Positions 54,292-61,995 of a stretch of 64,000 nt of DNA are shown in pieces. Location of the stretch: assembly GCA_038207265.1 (NCBI GenBank), contig JBBQZZ010000010.1, positions 62,001 through 126,000 of the forward strand, given 5' to 3'. The notes under the pieces are model-generated. The model did no database searches. It had not been told where the DNA came from and worked only from the letters and a program-made list of their open reading frames with translations. The DNA comes from JACMLD01 sp038207265 (GTDB lineage: Bacteria; Bacteroidota; Bacteroidia; Chitinophagales; Chitinophagaceae). The translations under genes were made by a program, and so were the position numbers. Each line of letters opens with the position of its first letter. Positions within the stretch are counted from its first letter, which is position 1.

Positions 54292-54738
54292 ATGAATCAA
54301 AATAATGAGCACCTGCCGGTAAAAGACATTAATGGGCGACCAATAAGGGTTTTGGTGGCAAAAGTTGGACTTGATGGTCATGACAGGGGAGCAAAAGTAA
54401 TTGCAACCGCTTTACGTGATGCTGGTATGGAAGTTATCTATACTGGTTTGCGACAAACACCTGAAATGGTTGTGAATGCTGCCTTGCAGGAAGATGTTGA
54501 TGCAATCGGGATAAGTATATTAAGCGGTGCACACAATACTGTTTTCCCAAAAGTAATTGCACTCATGAAACAAAAAGGAATGGACGATGTTTTATTAACC
54601 GGTGGAGGTATCATACCTGAAGATGATATGAAAACGCTGAATGATCTCGGCGTAGGAAAGTTATTTGCACCTGGTACTACAACTACTGATATAGCCGGCT
54701 ATATTACTGCGTGGGTAAAAGAACACAGAAGTTTTTAA
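54292..54738 (+). CDS. Stand-alone B12-binding mutase subunit
   Basis: A 148-residue protein that is almost only a cobalamin-binding domain: VAKVGLDGHDRGAKVIA contains the DxHxxG His that ligates cobalt, SILSGAHNT the Ser of SxL, and LTGGGIIPEDD the GG motif. This matches the C-terminal part of methylmalonyl-CoA mutase or the small subunit of isobutyryl-/hydroxyisobutyryl-CoA mutase type enzymes. No catalytic large subunit is nearby, so it must pair with one encoded elsewhere. An enoyl-CoA hydratase follows after 90 bp. Confidence 0.9.
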   Translation: MNQNNEHLPVKDINGRPIRVLVAKVGLDGHDRGAKVIATALRDAGMEVIYTGLRQTPEMVVNAALQEDVDAIGISILSGAHNTVFPKVIALMKQKGMDDVLLTGGGIIPEDDMKTLNDLGVGKLFAPGTTTTDIAGYITAWVKEHRSF

Positions 54739-54833
54739 TCCCTTTATATTCTTATTCAGCGGAATAACAGTGATTTTCAAATAAATTAACAACAGTTTGA
54801 ATTTATTTGGTTCGATTAAATCAATTTATGTAT

Positions 54834-55616
54834 ATGAATTACACCACTATACTTACTGAATTAGACAATGAAATTTTCATTATTACCATTAACCGCCCCG
54901 AAAAATTAAATGCGTTAAATAAAACTGTGATTGAAGAATTGGCGGATGCAATCAACGAAATATACAACAACGCAGCTATCAAGAGTGCAATTATAACAGG
55001 GAGTGGTTCCAAAGCATTTGTAGCGGGGGCAGATATCAGTGAATTTCTGTCGATGGATAGTAAGGCCGGTATGTACCTGGCTCAAAAAGGACAGGACCTT
55101 GTATTCAGTAAAATTGAAAACAGTCCCAAGCCAGTTATTGCGGCAGTAAACGGATTTGCACTGGGTGGGGGGTGCGAACTTGCATTGGCCTGTCATTTTC
55201 GTTTGTGTAGTGACAATGCAAAATTTGGTCAGCCCGAAGTAAACCTCGGACTCATTCCCGGTTATGGTGGAACACAAAGATTAACGCAATTAATTGGAAA
55301 GGGAAAAGCAATGGAACTTATGATGACCGGCAATATAATTGATGCAACAGAGGCCAAACAAATCGGCCTTGTGAATTATGTAACAACACCCGATACATTA
55401 ATTTCAAAAACGAAAGACCTTCTTCAAATTATCAATAGCAAAGCACAGCTTGCTGTTAAAAATGTTATTTCGCTGACCAATATTGCTTCCATTGGTACCA
55501 CAGATGGATTGGAAAAAGAGATAAATGCATTTGGTGAATTATTTGATACTGCAGATGCCAAAGAAGGCGCCGCTGCTTTTATTGAAAAAAGAAAACCCAA
55601 TTTTACGGGCAAATAA
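54834..55616 (+). CDS. Enoyl-CoA hydratase/isomerase
   Basis: A 260-residue crotonase-fold enzyme that hydrates 2-enoyl-CoA in beta-oxidation or short-chain acyl-CoA pathways. ATG 54834 gives the family-typical start; ATG 54828 and TTG 54807 are also in frame. NRPEKLNALN, AFVAGADISEF (oxyanion hole) and GGGCELALACHFRLCSDNAKF (first catalytic Glu) are present, with GQPEVNLGLIPGYGGTQRL covering the second Glu (split motif QPEVNLGLIPG). The C-terminal AAFIEKRKPNF is typical. Confidence 0.93.
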   Translation: MNYTTILTELDNEIFIITINRPEKLNALNKTVIEELADAINEIYNNAAIKSAIITGSGSKAFVAGADISEFLSMDSKAGMYLAQKGQDLVFSKIENSPKPVIAAVNGFALGGGCELALACHFRLCSDNAKFGQPEVNLGLIPGYGGTQRLTQLIGKGKAMELMMTGNIIDATEAKQIGLVNYVTTPDTLISKTKDLLQIINSKAQLAVKNVISLTNIASIGTTDGLEKEINAFGELFDTADAKEGAAAFIEKRKPNFTGK

Positions 55617-55651
55617 AATTATTGACAGTAATAACCATTGCTGTTAACATT

Positions 55652-57955
55652 CTATTCATACCCATTTTTAATAGTAACTGTTTCGCCCTTTTTCATTTTC
55701 AAAATTAAAATCCCATTTTTCAGGCCGTATTTCTTATTCTTATTGGTGAGGAAAAATGTTTTAAAAGGAAGTTTAATATTCAGCATGCCTCCCTGTTCCG
55801 CAAAAACTTTCACCTCAGCAACCATACCGTTTTCTTTTTTTGCCGATACAAGGAAAGCACCTTCTGTTCTTAATGTTTTGAAGGAAATATCTTTCCAGCT
55901 ATCCGGTATTGCGGGAAATATTTCAATATAGCCCTTATAGCTTTGGATCAGCAGTTCATGTACACCCTGTGCAAAAGCAAAATTTCCTTCTAATGTAAAA
56001 GGGCGGTAAGTAAAAGAAGAATATTGTCCGCTTTTCTGATCCCCGTTCAAATGAAAGCTATTGGATGAACAAAAGTTAGAAGCAAATATTTTCAGCATAT
56101 TAACTGCATTGTGTGCTTCTTTTGCCCTTGCATAAATACAGGCGGCCCAGCTAAAAGAATAGCCGCACCAGTTGCGGGTGCCTGTCTTCTCTAACCAGCG
56201 AAGTGATTTGTCAATGAGCTGATTTTCTTCAGGATTTTCCGGGCTTAACAATCCCAATGGATATATAGCCATCAGATGGGCATGATGACGATGTGATTCA
56301 TCAAGGTTTTGCCCAGGGGCAATAGTAAGGCCTGTTTGATTGCTGTTCAAAAGGCGGGGAAGTTTAACAGCTCCGCCATTCCATTTCATATGTGCATTCC
56401 TTGCATTCAATTCAAGCCTGGTATATCCATTCGAAGGGTCAATTTTTTTATAGTAAGGATCCACCATTTTTGTTCCCATTTCATAAAATTCCAATAGCAA
56501 TGAAAGATCATAATTTGTAAATTCTCGAAACCAGGCACCTATACTATTATCATGATATTCAGGGCTGGAACTTAAAGGAAAGTGTACAGCTTCATTATTG
56601 GCTTTATTTGTGATAAACATTTCAGAGAAAAAATGCTCTATGTCTTCGAAATAAGGGAAGGCTTTTTCTCTTAGAAACTTTTTATCCATACTATATTTCC
56701 ATTGCCAGTAAAAATGCTGTGCTACCCACCCAGCCGTTGTTGGGCTCATGGAATATTGAATCCACCCTCCCATTTCCTTACCACTAATAGTTGTAACACC
56801 GGGCACGTTTAATCCATCAACACCAAAATATTTTTTTGTCCATTCTTTATTTGTTTCTTTTATTTTCCATAACCAGTTGGTATAGGAAGCTGTTAAATCA
56901 AGATGATTCCCTGTGTAACCCGGCCAGTAACTTAATTGTGTATTGAGATCCTGATGATAATCGCCCTTCCATGGGGGCAGATTGCCATTGTCTGCTGTCC
57001 AGATGGCCTGCAATGAAATAGGTGGTGTATTGCTTCTTGCCACACAACCAAACTTATACATTTCTAAAAAATATTGCTTCTCTAATTGAGCATCTGGAAT
57101 AGCAACAGATGATCGGTTCCAATAATCGTTCCACCAGGCAATATGAGCATTCCAACCGGTTGGTTCTTTTAATAAAATACTCAGTTCAGGCAATACAGCG
57201 GGTTTGTTTACAACAATGGTCCATTCACCAACAATATGCTTTGTAGTAAAATTTTTCCACTTCACCAATACTTCATAATAATTACCATTCCAGGTGGGCT
57301 GATGATAGCGGATACTATTAGCTGTTTTTGTAATGGTTCCTTTTTTATAACCTAACCTTTCCAGTCCCTGCCCTTCTACACTGTTACCGGTTTTGCCTGC
57401 ATTACCATTATTATATGCAGGAATCAGCAGTTCAGGAATGATAATTTGTGCAGGCAGGTTTTCAAAACCAAAATAACCTGTTTGTCTGGAAGCATGCACA
57501 TAATTAAAGAAACTGACACCATTTTCAAATTTTATAGTACTAAGCGCAGTTTTAATATCAAGCTCATTGGATATAACTTTACCAAAGGCAGAACAATCAA
57601 ATTCCATTGCCGCTCCCGGAATCTTGGTAGGAGCTGCATATTTTTCATATGGTTCATCACCAATTCTCTGCACAGAATCGTATTGATTCAATTTAACTTT
57701 CTCTACTATCCAGCTAAATTTTAATTTATCAATCTCTGGCATGGGTCGATCGTCCCAAAGATCTACCCTGTCCAGAGACAATCTTATTTTATTTTCCTTT
57801 TTCCAGATGAGTGCACCCAGCCAGCCATTACCCAAAGGAATGCCTTCATCCCAACGGGTGGCCATAGAATCAAAAACAATATTATGATCAGGCTTTGGTT
57901 GTGCTGAAACAATGCCTGTAATAAAAATAGTTACGACAACAATTAAATGCTTCAT
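55652..57955 (-). CDS. GH95-like exported glycoside hydrolase
   Basis: A 767-residue exported protein (signal peptide 1-18). The N-terminal beta domain has GIPLGNGWLGALIW, typical of GH95 (alpha-L-fucosidase/alpha-L-galactosidase). The alpha/alpha barrel has QDLNTQLSYWPG (D336, N338), SSSPEY (E466, likely acid) and HRHHAHLMAIYPLG (555-568). In characterised GH95 the first of these motifs is NxN; here the first Asn is Asp. The C-terminus is a small beta domain. It is the last gene of a minus-strand operon, 6 bp after the cytochrome gene. Confidence 0.88.
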   Translation of the reverse strand: MKHLIVVVTIFITGIVSAQPKPDHNIVFDSMATRWDEGIPLGNGWLGALIWKKENKIRLSLDRVDLWDDRPMPEIDKLKFSWIVEKVKLNQYDSVQRIGDEPYEKYAAPTKIPGAAMEFDCSAFGKVISNELDIKTALSTIKFENGVSFFNYVHASRQTGYFGFENLPAQIIIPELLIPAYNNGNAGKTGNSVEGQGLERLGYKKGTITKTANSIRYHQPTWNGNYYEVLVKWKNFTTKHIVGEWTIVVNKPAVLPELSILLKEPTGWNAHIAWWNDYWNRSSVAIPDAQLEKQYFLEMYKFGCVARSNTPPISLQAIWTADNGNLPPWKGDYHQDLNTQLSYWPGYTGNHLDLTASYTNWLWKIKETNKEWTKKYFGVDGLNVPGVTTISGKEMGGWIQYSMSPTTAGWVAQHFYWQWKYSMDKKFLREKAFPYFEDIEHFFSEMFITNKANNEAVHFPLSSSPEYHDNSIGAWFREFTNYDLSLLLEFYEMGTKMVDPYYKKIDPSNGYTRLELNARNAHMKWNGGAVKLPRLLNSNQTGLTIAPGQNLDESHRHHAHLMAIYPLGLLSPENPEENQLIDKSLRWLEKTGTRNWCGYSFSWAACIYARAKEAHNAVNMLKIFASNFCSSNSFHLNGDQKSGQYSSFTYRPFTLEGNFAFAQGVHELLIQSYKGYIEIFPAIPDSWKDISFKTLRTEGAFLVSAKKENGMVAEVKVFAEQGGMLNIKLPFKTFFLTNKNKKYGLKNGILILKMKKGETVTIKNGYE

Positions 57956-57961
57956 ACAGGT

Positions 57962-59365
57962 TTATTGAATCGTGGGTGGTTTCACCAATAAGGTATCTGT
58001 ATCAAAGAGCGGAACTTTATAACCTCCTGAATCTAACTGCGTTTTTGGAAACTGTTTCTTCAAGCCTTCCCATTCAGTATTCTTTATTGCGGTTTGATAC
58101 AGGTAAACAGATTGCAAATGTTTCAATACCCTTAACTTCAACAAACCCGTAGCTGTAATATTTGTACCGACGAGGTTTAATGATTGAAGCTGATTCAACT
58201 TTGCTATGCTTTCTAATCCTTTGTCTGTAATGCTTGTATAGTCCAGCTGCAGTTTTGTAATACTATCACATTGTGCTATAACCGTAAGAGCCTCATCCGA
58301 AATTTTGGTATTACTGAGTTTAAGCCATACCAGTTGTTTGCGCAGTGGTAGTAATAGCTGCAACTCGTTTTCTTTAATACGCGGAACATTAACAAAATTA
58401 GCCAGCAGGTAATTGCTGCTGATCGACACGGGCATAATTACGACACCCTTATCTCTTAATTTTTTTATGGTCGCATCGTCCGCCTTTTCGATGGGTGCCA
58501 AAGGAATACTGAAATCTTGCTTCTTTTCAAGCACAGCGTTTTGAAGTGCCAGTAATATTGGTTTTATTTTTTCGGGTTGCGTAAGTTCCTTTGCTTTCTT
58601 ATCAAACGAAGCGCCACCGGCTACCCACCAATGTAACAATGATATTTCCTTCTCTGTCAATTGCGACTTTTCTTTTGGCGGCATATGATGTTCATCTTCT
58701 CTTGCCAACAGCAATCGTTTAATCATTTCGCTTTTATCGGGATCATTCACTTTGATCACGGCACCATCTTTTCCACCTTTCATTAAGAGTTCCGGTTGAT
58801 CCATTCTTAGCTTTCCTTTTTGCCGGGTTGAACCATGACAGTTATAGCACTTGTTTTGCAATAGAGGCTGAATGATATCCGCATACACAATGGCCTCCTG
58901 CACATTTGGAATTGGTTTTCGGACAACGGTTGCCGTTGTTGCTTCTCCATTTCCAAACAATGAGTTGGTAAGATATCCTTCCCCATGCGTAATAGTTCCA
59001 CCCAAATGGCCAGTGATAATAATTAAACCGATAAGAAAAAAAGCTGAGATTTTTGTGCTCTTGGTTTCAATGCCTTTCTTCGAAAGAAAATAAAAAACCA
59101 CAGATATAACGGCTACCCCTATGCCAAACCATTGATGCTGGTTAACCAGTTGTTCGTCATAATCGCCTGTGTCAAAAAGCAAGTACCCGCTTATACAGGA
59201 AACAATGGCCGAAATCATTCCCCAAAACAAAGCAATTCTTATGGCAGGTTGTAAGTCCTTATATTTTTGCTTATCCATTAACAGCCGGAAGAGACAGGCC
59301 AAAAGTAAAATACCAATTGGCAGGTGTACCAGTACAGGATGGAAGTGACCAATGAATTCACTCAT
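57962..59365 (-). CDS. Membrane c-type cytochrome with leucine-rich tail
   Basis: A 467-residue protein. Residues 1-130 hold about four membrane helices of the DUF2231 type, starting with FHPVLVHLPIGILLLACLF. Residues 155-255 form a planctomycete-type cytochrome c domain with one haem site, CYNCH, and the HHMPPKEK distal segment with Met. Residues 320-435 carry leucine-rich repeats (DSITKLQLDYTSITDKGLESIAKLNQLQSLNLVGTNI is represented by LNQLQSLNLVGTNI). It would pass electrons in the periplasm. It sits in an operon with the GH95-like, TIM-barrel, DUF1501 and DUF1553 genes. Confidence 0.9.
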   Translation of the reverse strand: MSEFIGHFHPVLVHLPIGILLLACLFRLLMDKQKYKDLQPAIRIALFWGMISAIVSCISGYLLFDTGDYDEQLVNQHQWFGIGVAVISVVFYFLSKKGIETKSTKISAFFLIGLIIITGHLGGTITHGEGYLTNSLFGNGEATTATVVRKPIPNVQEAIVYADIIQPLLQNKCYNCHGSTRQKGKLRMDQPELLMKGGKDGAVIKVNDPDKSEMIKRLLLAREDEHHMPPKEKSQLTEKEISLLHWWVAGGASFDKKAKELTQPEKIKPILLALQNAVLEKKQDFSIPLAPIEKADDATIKKLRDKGVVIMPVSISSNYLLANFVNVPRIKENELQLLLPLRKQLVWLKLSNTKISDEALTVIAQCDSITKLQLDYTSITDKGLESIAKLNQLQSLNLVGTNITATGLLKLRVLKHLQSVYLYQTAIKNTEWEGLKKQFPKTQLDSGGYKVPLFDTDTLLVKPPTIQ

Positions 59366-59386
59366 AAAAAATAACAGCTGTTGATA

Positions 59387-60322
59387 TTAAGGTTGATAAC
59401 GTTTGCGGAGCAAATTCATCATATGCACATTAATAGCCCATTGATCAGCCAGCGGTTGACGGGTATATGGCAAAGTGGGCATATAATCAGGTGGACCAAA
59501 TTCTGTCAGTATGGTCATTCGTTCACCATTTTTCCTTTTGCGATCAATCACTTTATCCCACCATTCAAAATGTTGCTTTACCGTTGCTTCCCATTCCGGC
59601 GCACGTGGATCATTCACCTGGGGGCCTTCGGGGTGACCAATGCGCGCATGAATATGTTCTACCCTCGACAAAGCCAACTCAACGTTTTCTTTCTGATCCT
59701 GCAACAAGCTTTCATGCACATTGCACCAGTGTGATATATCCAGCGTCAGTTTCAGTTCCGGAATTTTTTCAATGAATTGCTTCGTGATGTGTGCGGCAAA
59801 CATAATCCTGGAACGATGTGTTTCATGACAAATAGTGATGCCTGTTTGTTTAGACAAAGTTGTTGTATGATCGATAAACAATTTGTTTTGATCATAAGTA
59901 AAATGATCTCTTCCTGAATGACAATTGATGTACAACGGGCGTTGTATTTTATTCGTAGCTGCTCCATCAATCATTTTTTTAAAAGTATCCAGGTGTTCGG
60001 CTGGATTGCTTTGAGATCCGCCACATAGAAAACCTATTTCAAGCTGATGCTTTTGTAATGTATCAAATAACTCATCCTGATCCTTCTTGTTCATGGGCCA
60101 CCACATCTCTAAACCATCATAGCCTTCTTTCTTTACTTTTGCACAAAGCTCTTCTGTAGTGCCGTTAAAGCCCCAGTTGGTGCCCATTATTTTTAACTCA
60201 AAGTTGCCAGTCATAGTAAATGCGGGTTTATAAGAAGATGAAAGGGTATCTAATGATGATAATAGCATTGCTGTTCCGGCAGAAGTACTGATTCCAAAGA
60301 ATTTTCTTCGATTGATTGGCAT
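59387..60322 (-). CDS. Tat-exported sugar isomerase/epimerase-like TIM-barrel protein
   Basis: A 311-residue protein with a twin-arginine-type signal (NRRKFFGISTS, hydrophobic to about residue 28). The rest matches the xylose isomerase-like TIM-barrel family: GYDGLEMWWP, GFLCGG, INCHSGRDHF, ICHETHRSRI and LDISHWCNVHES supply probable metal ligands (Glu, Asp, His). The substrate is unknown but is probably a sugar or sugar acid handled outside the cytoplasm. It is 21 bp from the cytochrome gene. Confidence 0.88.
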   Translation of the reverse strand: MPINRRKFFGISTSAGTAMLLSSLDTLSSSYKPAFTMTGNFELKIMGTNWGFNGTTEELCAKVKKEGYDGLEMWWPMNKKDQDELFDTLQKHQLEIGFLCGGSQSNPAEHLDTFKKMIDGAATNKIQRPLYINCHSGRDHFTYDQNKLFIDHTTTLSKQTGITICHETHRSRIMFAAHITKQFIEKIPELKLTLDISHWCNVHESLLQDQKENVELALSRVEHIHARIGHPEGPQVNDPRAPEWEATVKQHFEWWDKVIDRKRKNGERMTILTEFGPPDYMPTLPYTRQPLADQWAINVHMMNLLRKRYQP

Positions 60323-60410
60323 GATTATTTTTCTTGTCTACAGCCTGCAGTTAACTTTAAAATTTCTACTAACTAATTCATGTGAATTCAATTTCAGCAT
60401 TTGATTTAAC

Positions 60411-61916
60411 TTATGCAATTACTTCCTCTATCACTTTACCAGCTACATCCGTTAACCTGAAAGGGCGCCCCTGGAATTGGTAGGTAAATTGTTCGTGGTC
60501 AAAACCAAGCTGATTCAATATGGTTGCCTGTATATCGAATGGTGTTACTTTACCGTTGACGGCCGCATAACCAATTTCATCTGTTTCACCATAACTGAAT
60601 CCTTTTTTAATTCCACCACCGGCCATCCACATTGTGAATGCTTCTGTATGATGGTCTCTACCTTTGAATGGAAGTTTTTTTCCTTCACGGTTTTCCTGCA
60701 TGGGTGTGCGACCAAACTCACCGCCCCACACAACCAATGTATCTTCCAGTAACCCCCGTTGTTTCAGATCCATCAACAAAGCAGTAATGGGCTTATCGAT
60801 CTTCCTGCATTTATTTATCAATCCGATATCTACCGCGTCATCTGCACTGGTACCATGGCTATCCCAACCCCAATCAAATAACTGTACAAACCGAACCCCT
60901 TTTTCCACCAGCTTTCTTGCCAGCAAAACGTTATTGGCAAAACTTGATTTGCCATGTTGCGTTCCATACATATCATGAATGTATTGTGGCTCGTCATTGA
61001 TGTTCATGACTTCAGGTACAGATATCTGCATTTTATAAGCCATTTCATACTGCGCTATCCTCGACAAAATTTCAGGGTCCTTGTATTCTTCGTATTGCTG
61101 TTGATTTACTTCATTAATAGCATCTATAGACGCTTTTCTCAAATCCCTGTCCATCCCCGCAGGATCCTGTAAAAATAAAACAGGATCTCCCTCGCTTCTG
61201 CATTGCACACCCTGGTATACACTAGGCAAAAACCCGCTGCCCCAAACACTTTTGCCTGCATCGGGATTTCTTCCACCGGAAGTCAATACAACAAATCCCG
61301 GAAGGTTTTGATTTTCGGTACCCAATCCATAAGTTACCCATGAACCCATACTCGGTCTTCCCAATCTTGCTCCACCGGTATGCATCATCAGTTGTGCTGG
61401 CGCGTGATTAAACTGATCAGTTGTAACGGCCTTGAGTAGACTAATTTCATCTGCAGCAGTAGCAAGATGCGGAAGGTAATCGCTGATCCATAAACCGCTC
61501 TCACCACGTTGTTTGAAAGTGGCCGATGAACCTAGCATTTTAGGTACTCCTCTTATAAATGCAAATCTTTTTCCTTTTAATAAGGATTCCGGGCAATCCT
61601 GTCCATCTAATTTTATCAGCTCCGGTTTATAGTCAAACAACTCTAACTGTGAAGGCGCGCCTGCCATATGCAGGTATATGACTGATCTTGCTTTTCCCGG
61701 AAACATTGGCATTTTAGGTGCAAGCGGATGCGCCGGATCAAATGCAATACTATTTGTAACCGACTTATTTCCACACCCGGATAATAATGAACCAAATGCC
61801 AATGCACCCAAACCCATCGCACTTTCTTTTATGAAATGCCTGCGCGTATGCATACGCAGGTATGCATCATTGGCTTCTTTCAACAACTGTTGGTTATGTA
61901 GTTCTTTTTGTGTCAT
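60411..61916 (-). CDS. DUF1501-family exported protein
   Basis: A 501-residue protein of the DUF1501 family, which has an alkaline-phosphatase/sulfatase-like fold. HTRRHFIKESAMGLGALAFG is covered by the twin-Arg start TRRHFIKES and followed by SLLSGCG, so it may be both Tat-exported and lipid-anchored (Cys48 region). MHTGGARLGRPSMGSWVTYGLG, VWGGEFGRTPMQ and GRDHHTEAFTMWMAGGGIKKG carry the family motifs. DUF1501 genes are almost always next to DUF1553 genes, as here (79 bp apart). The enzymatic role is not established. Confidence 0.93.
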   Translation of the reverse strand: MTQKELHNQQLLKEANDAYLRMHTRRHFIKESAMGLGALAFGSLLSGCGNKSVTNSIAFDPAHPLAPKMPMFPGKARSVIYLHMAGAPSQLELFDYKPELIKLDGQDCPESLLKGKRFAFIRGVPKMLGSSATFKQRGESGLWISDYLPHLATAADEISLLKAVTTDQFNHAPAQLMMHTGGARLGRPSMGSWVTYGLGTENQNLPGFVVLTSGGRNPDAGKSVWGSGFLPSVYQGVQCRSEGDPVLFLQDPAGMDRDLRKASIDAINEVNQQQYEEYKDPEILSRIAQYEMAYKMQISVPEVMNINDEPQYIHDMYGTQHGKSSFANNVLLARKLVEKGVRFVQLFDWGWDSHGTSADDAVDIGLINKCRKIDKPITALLMDLKQRGLLEDTLVVWGGEFGRTPMQENREGKKLPFKGRDHHTEAFTMWMAGGGIKKGFSYGETDEIGYAAVNGKVTPFDIQATILNQLGFDHEQFTYQFQGRPFRLTDVAGKVIEEVIA

Positions 61917-61995
61917 ATAAATGATCTAAAAACTTCTTACTTGACGAATTCATTTCACCCATTCAACCTTTCAATCATTCAAATACTTAACCGCT

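Noticed and set aside
55617..55651. Imperfect stem between the enoyl-CoA hydratase and GH95-like genes as a terminator
   Set aside because: The 11-bp stem needs two G-U pairs and has no T-run on either strand, so support is too weak to list as a feature.
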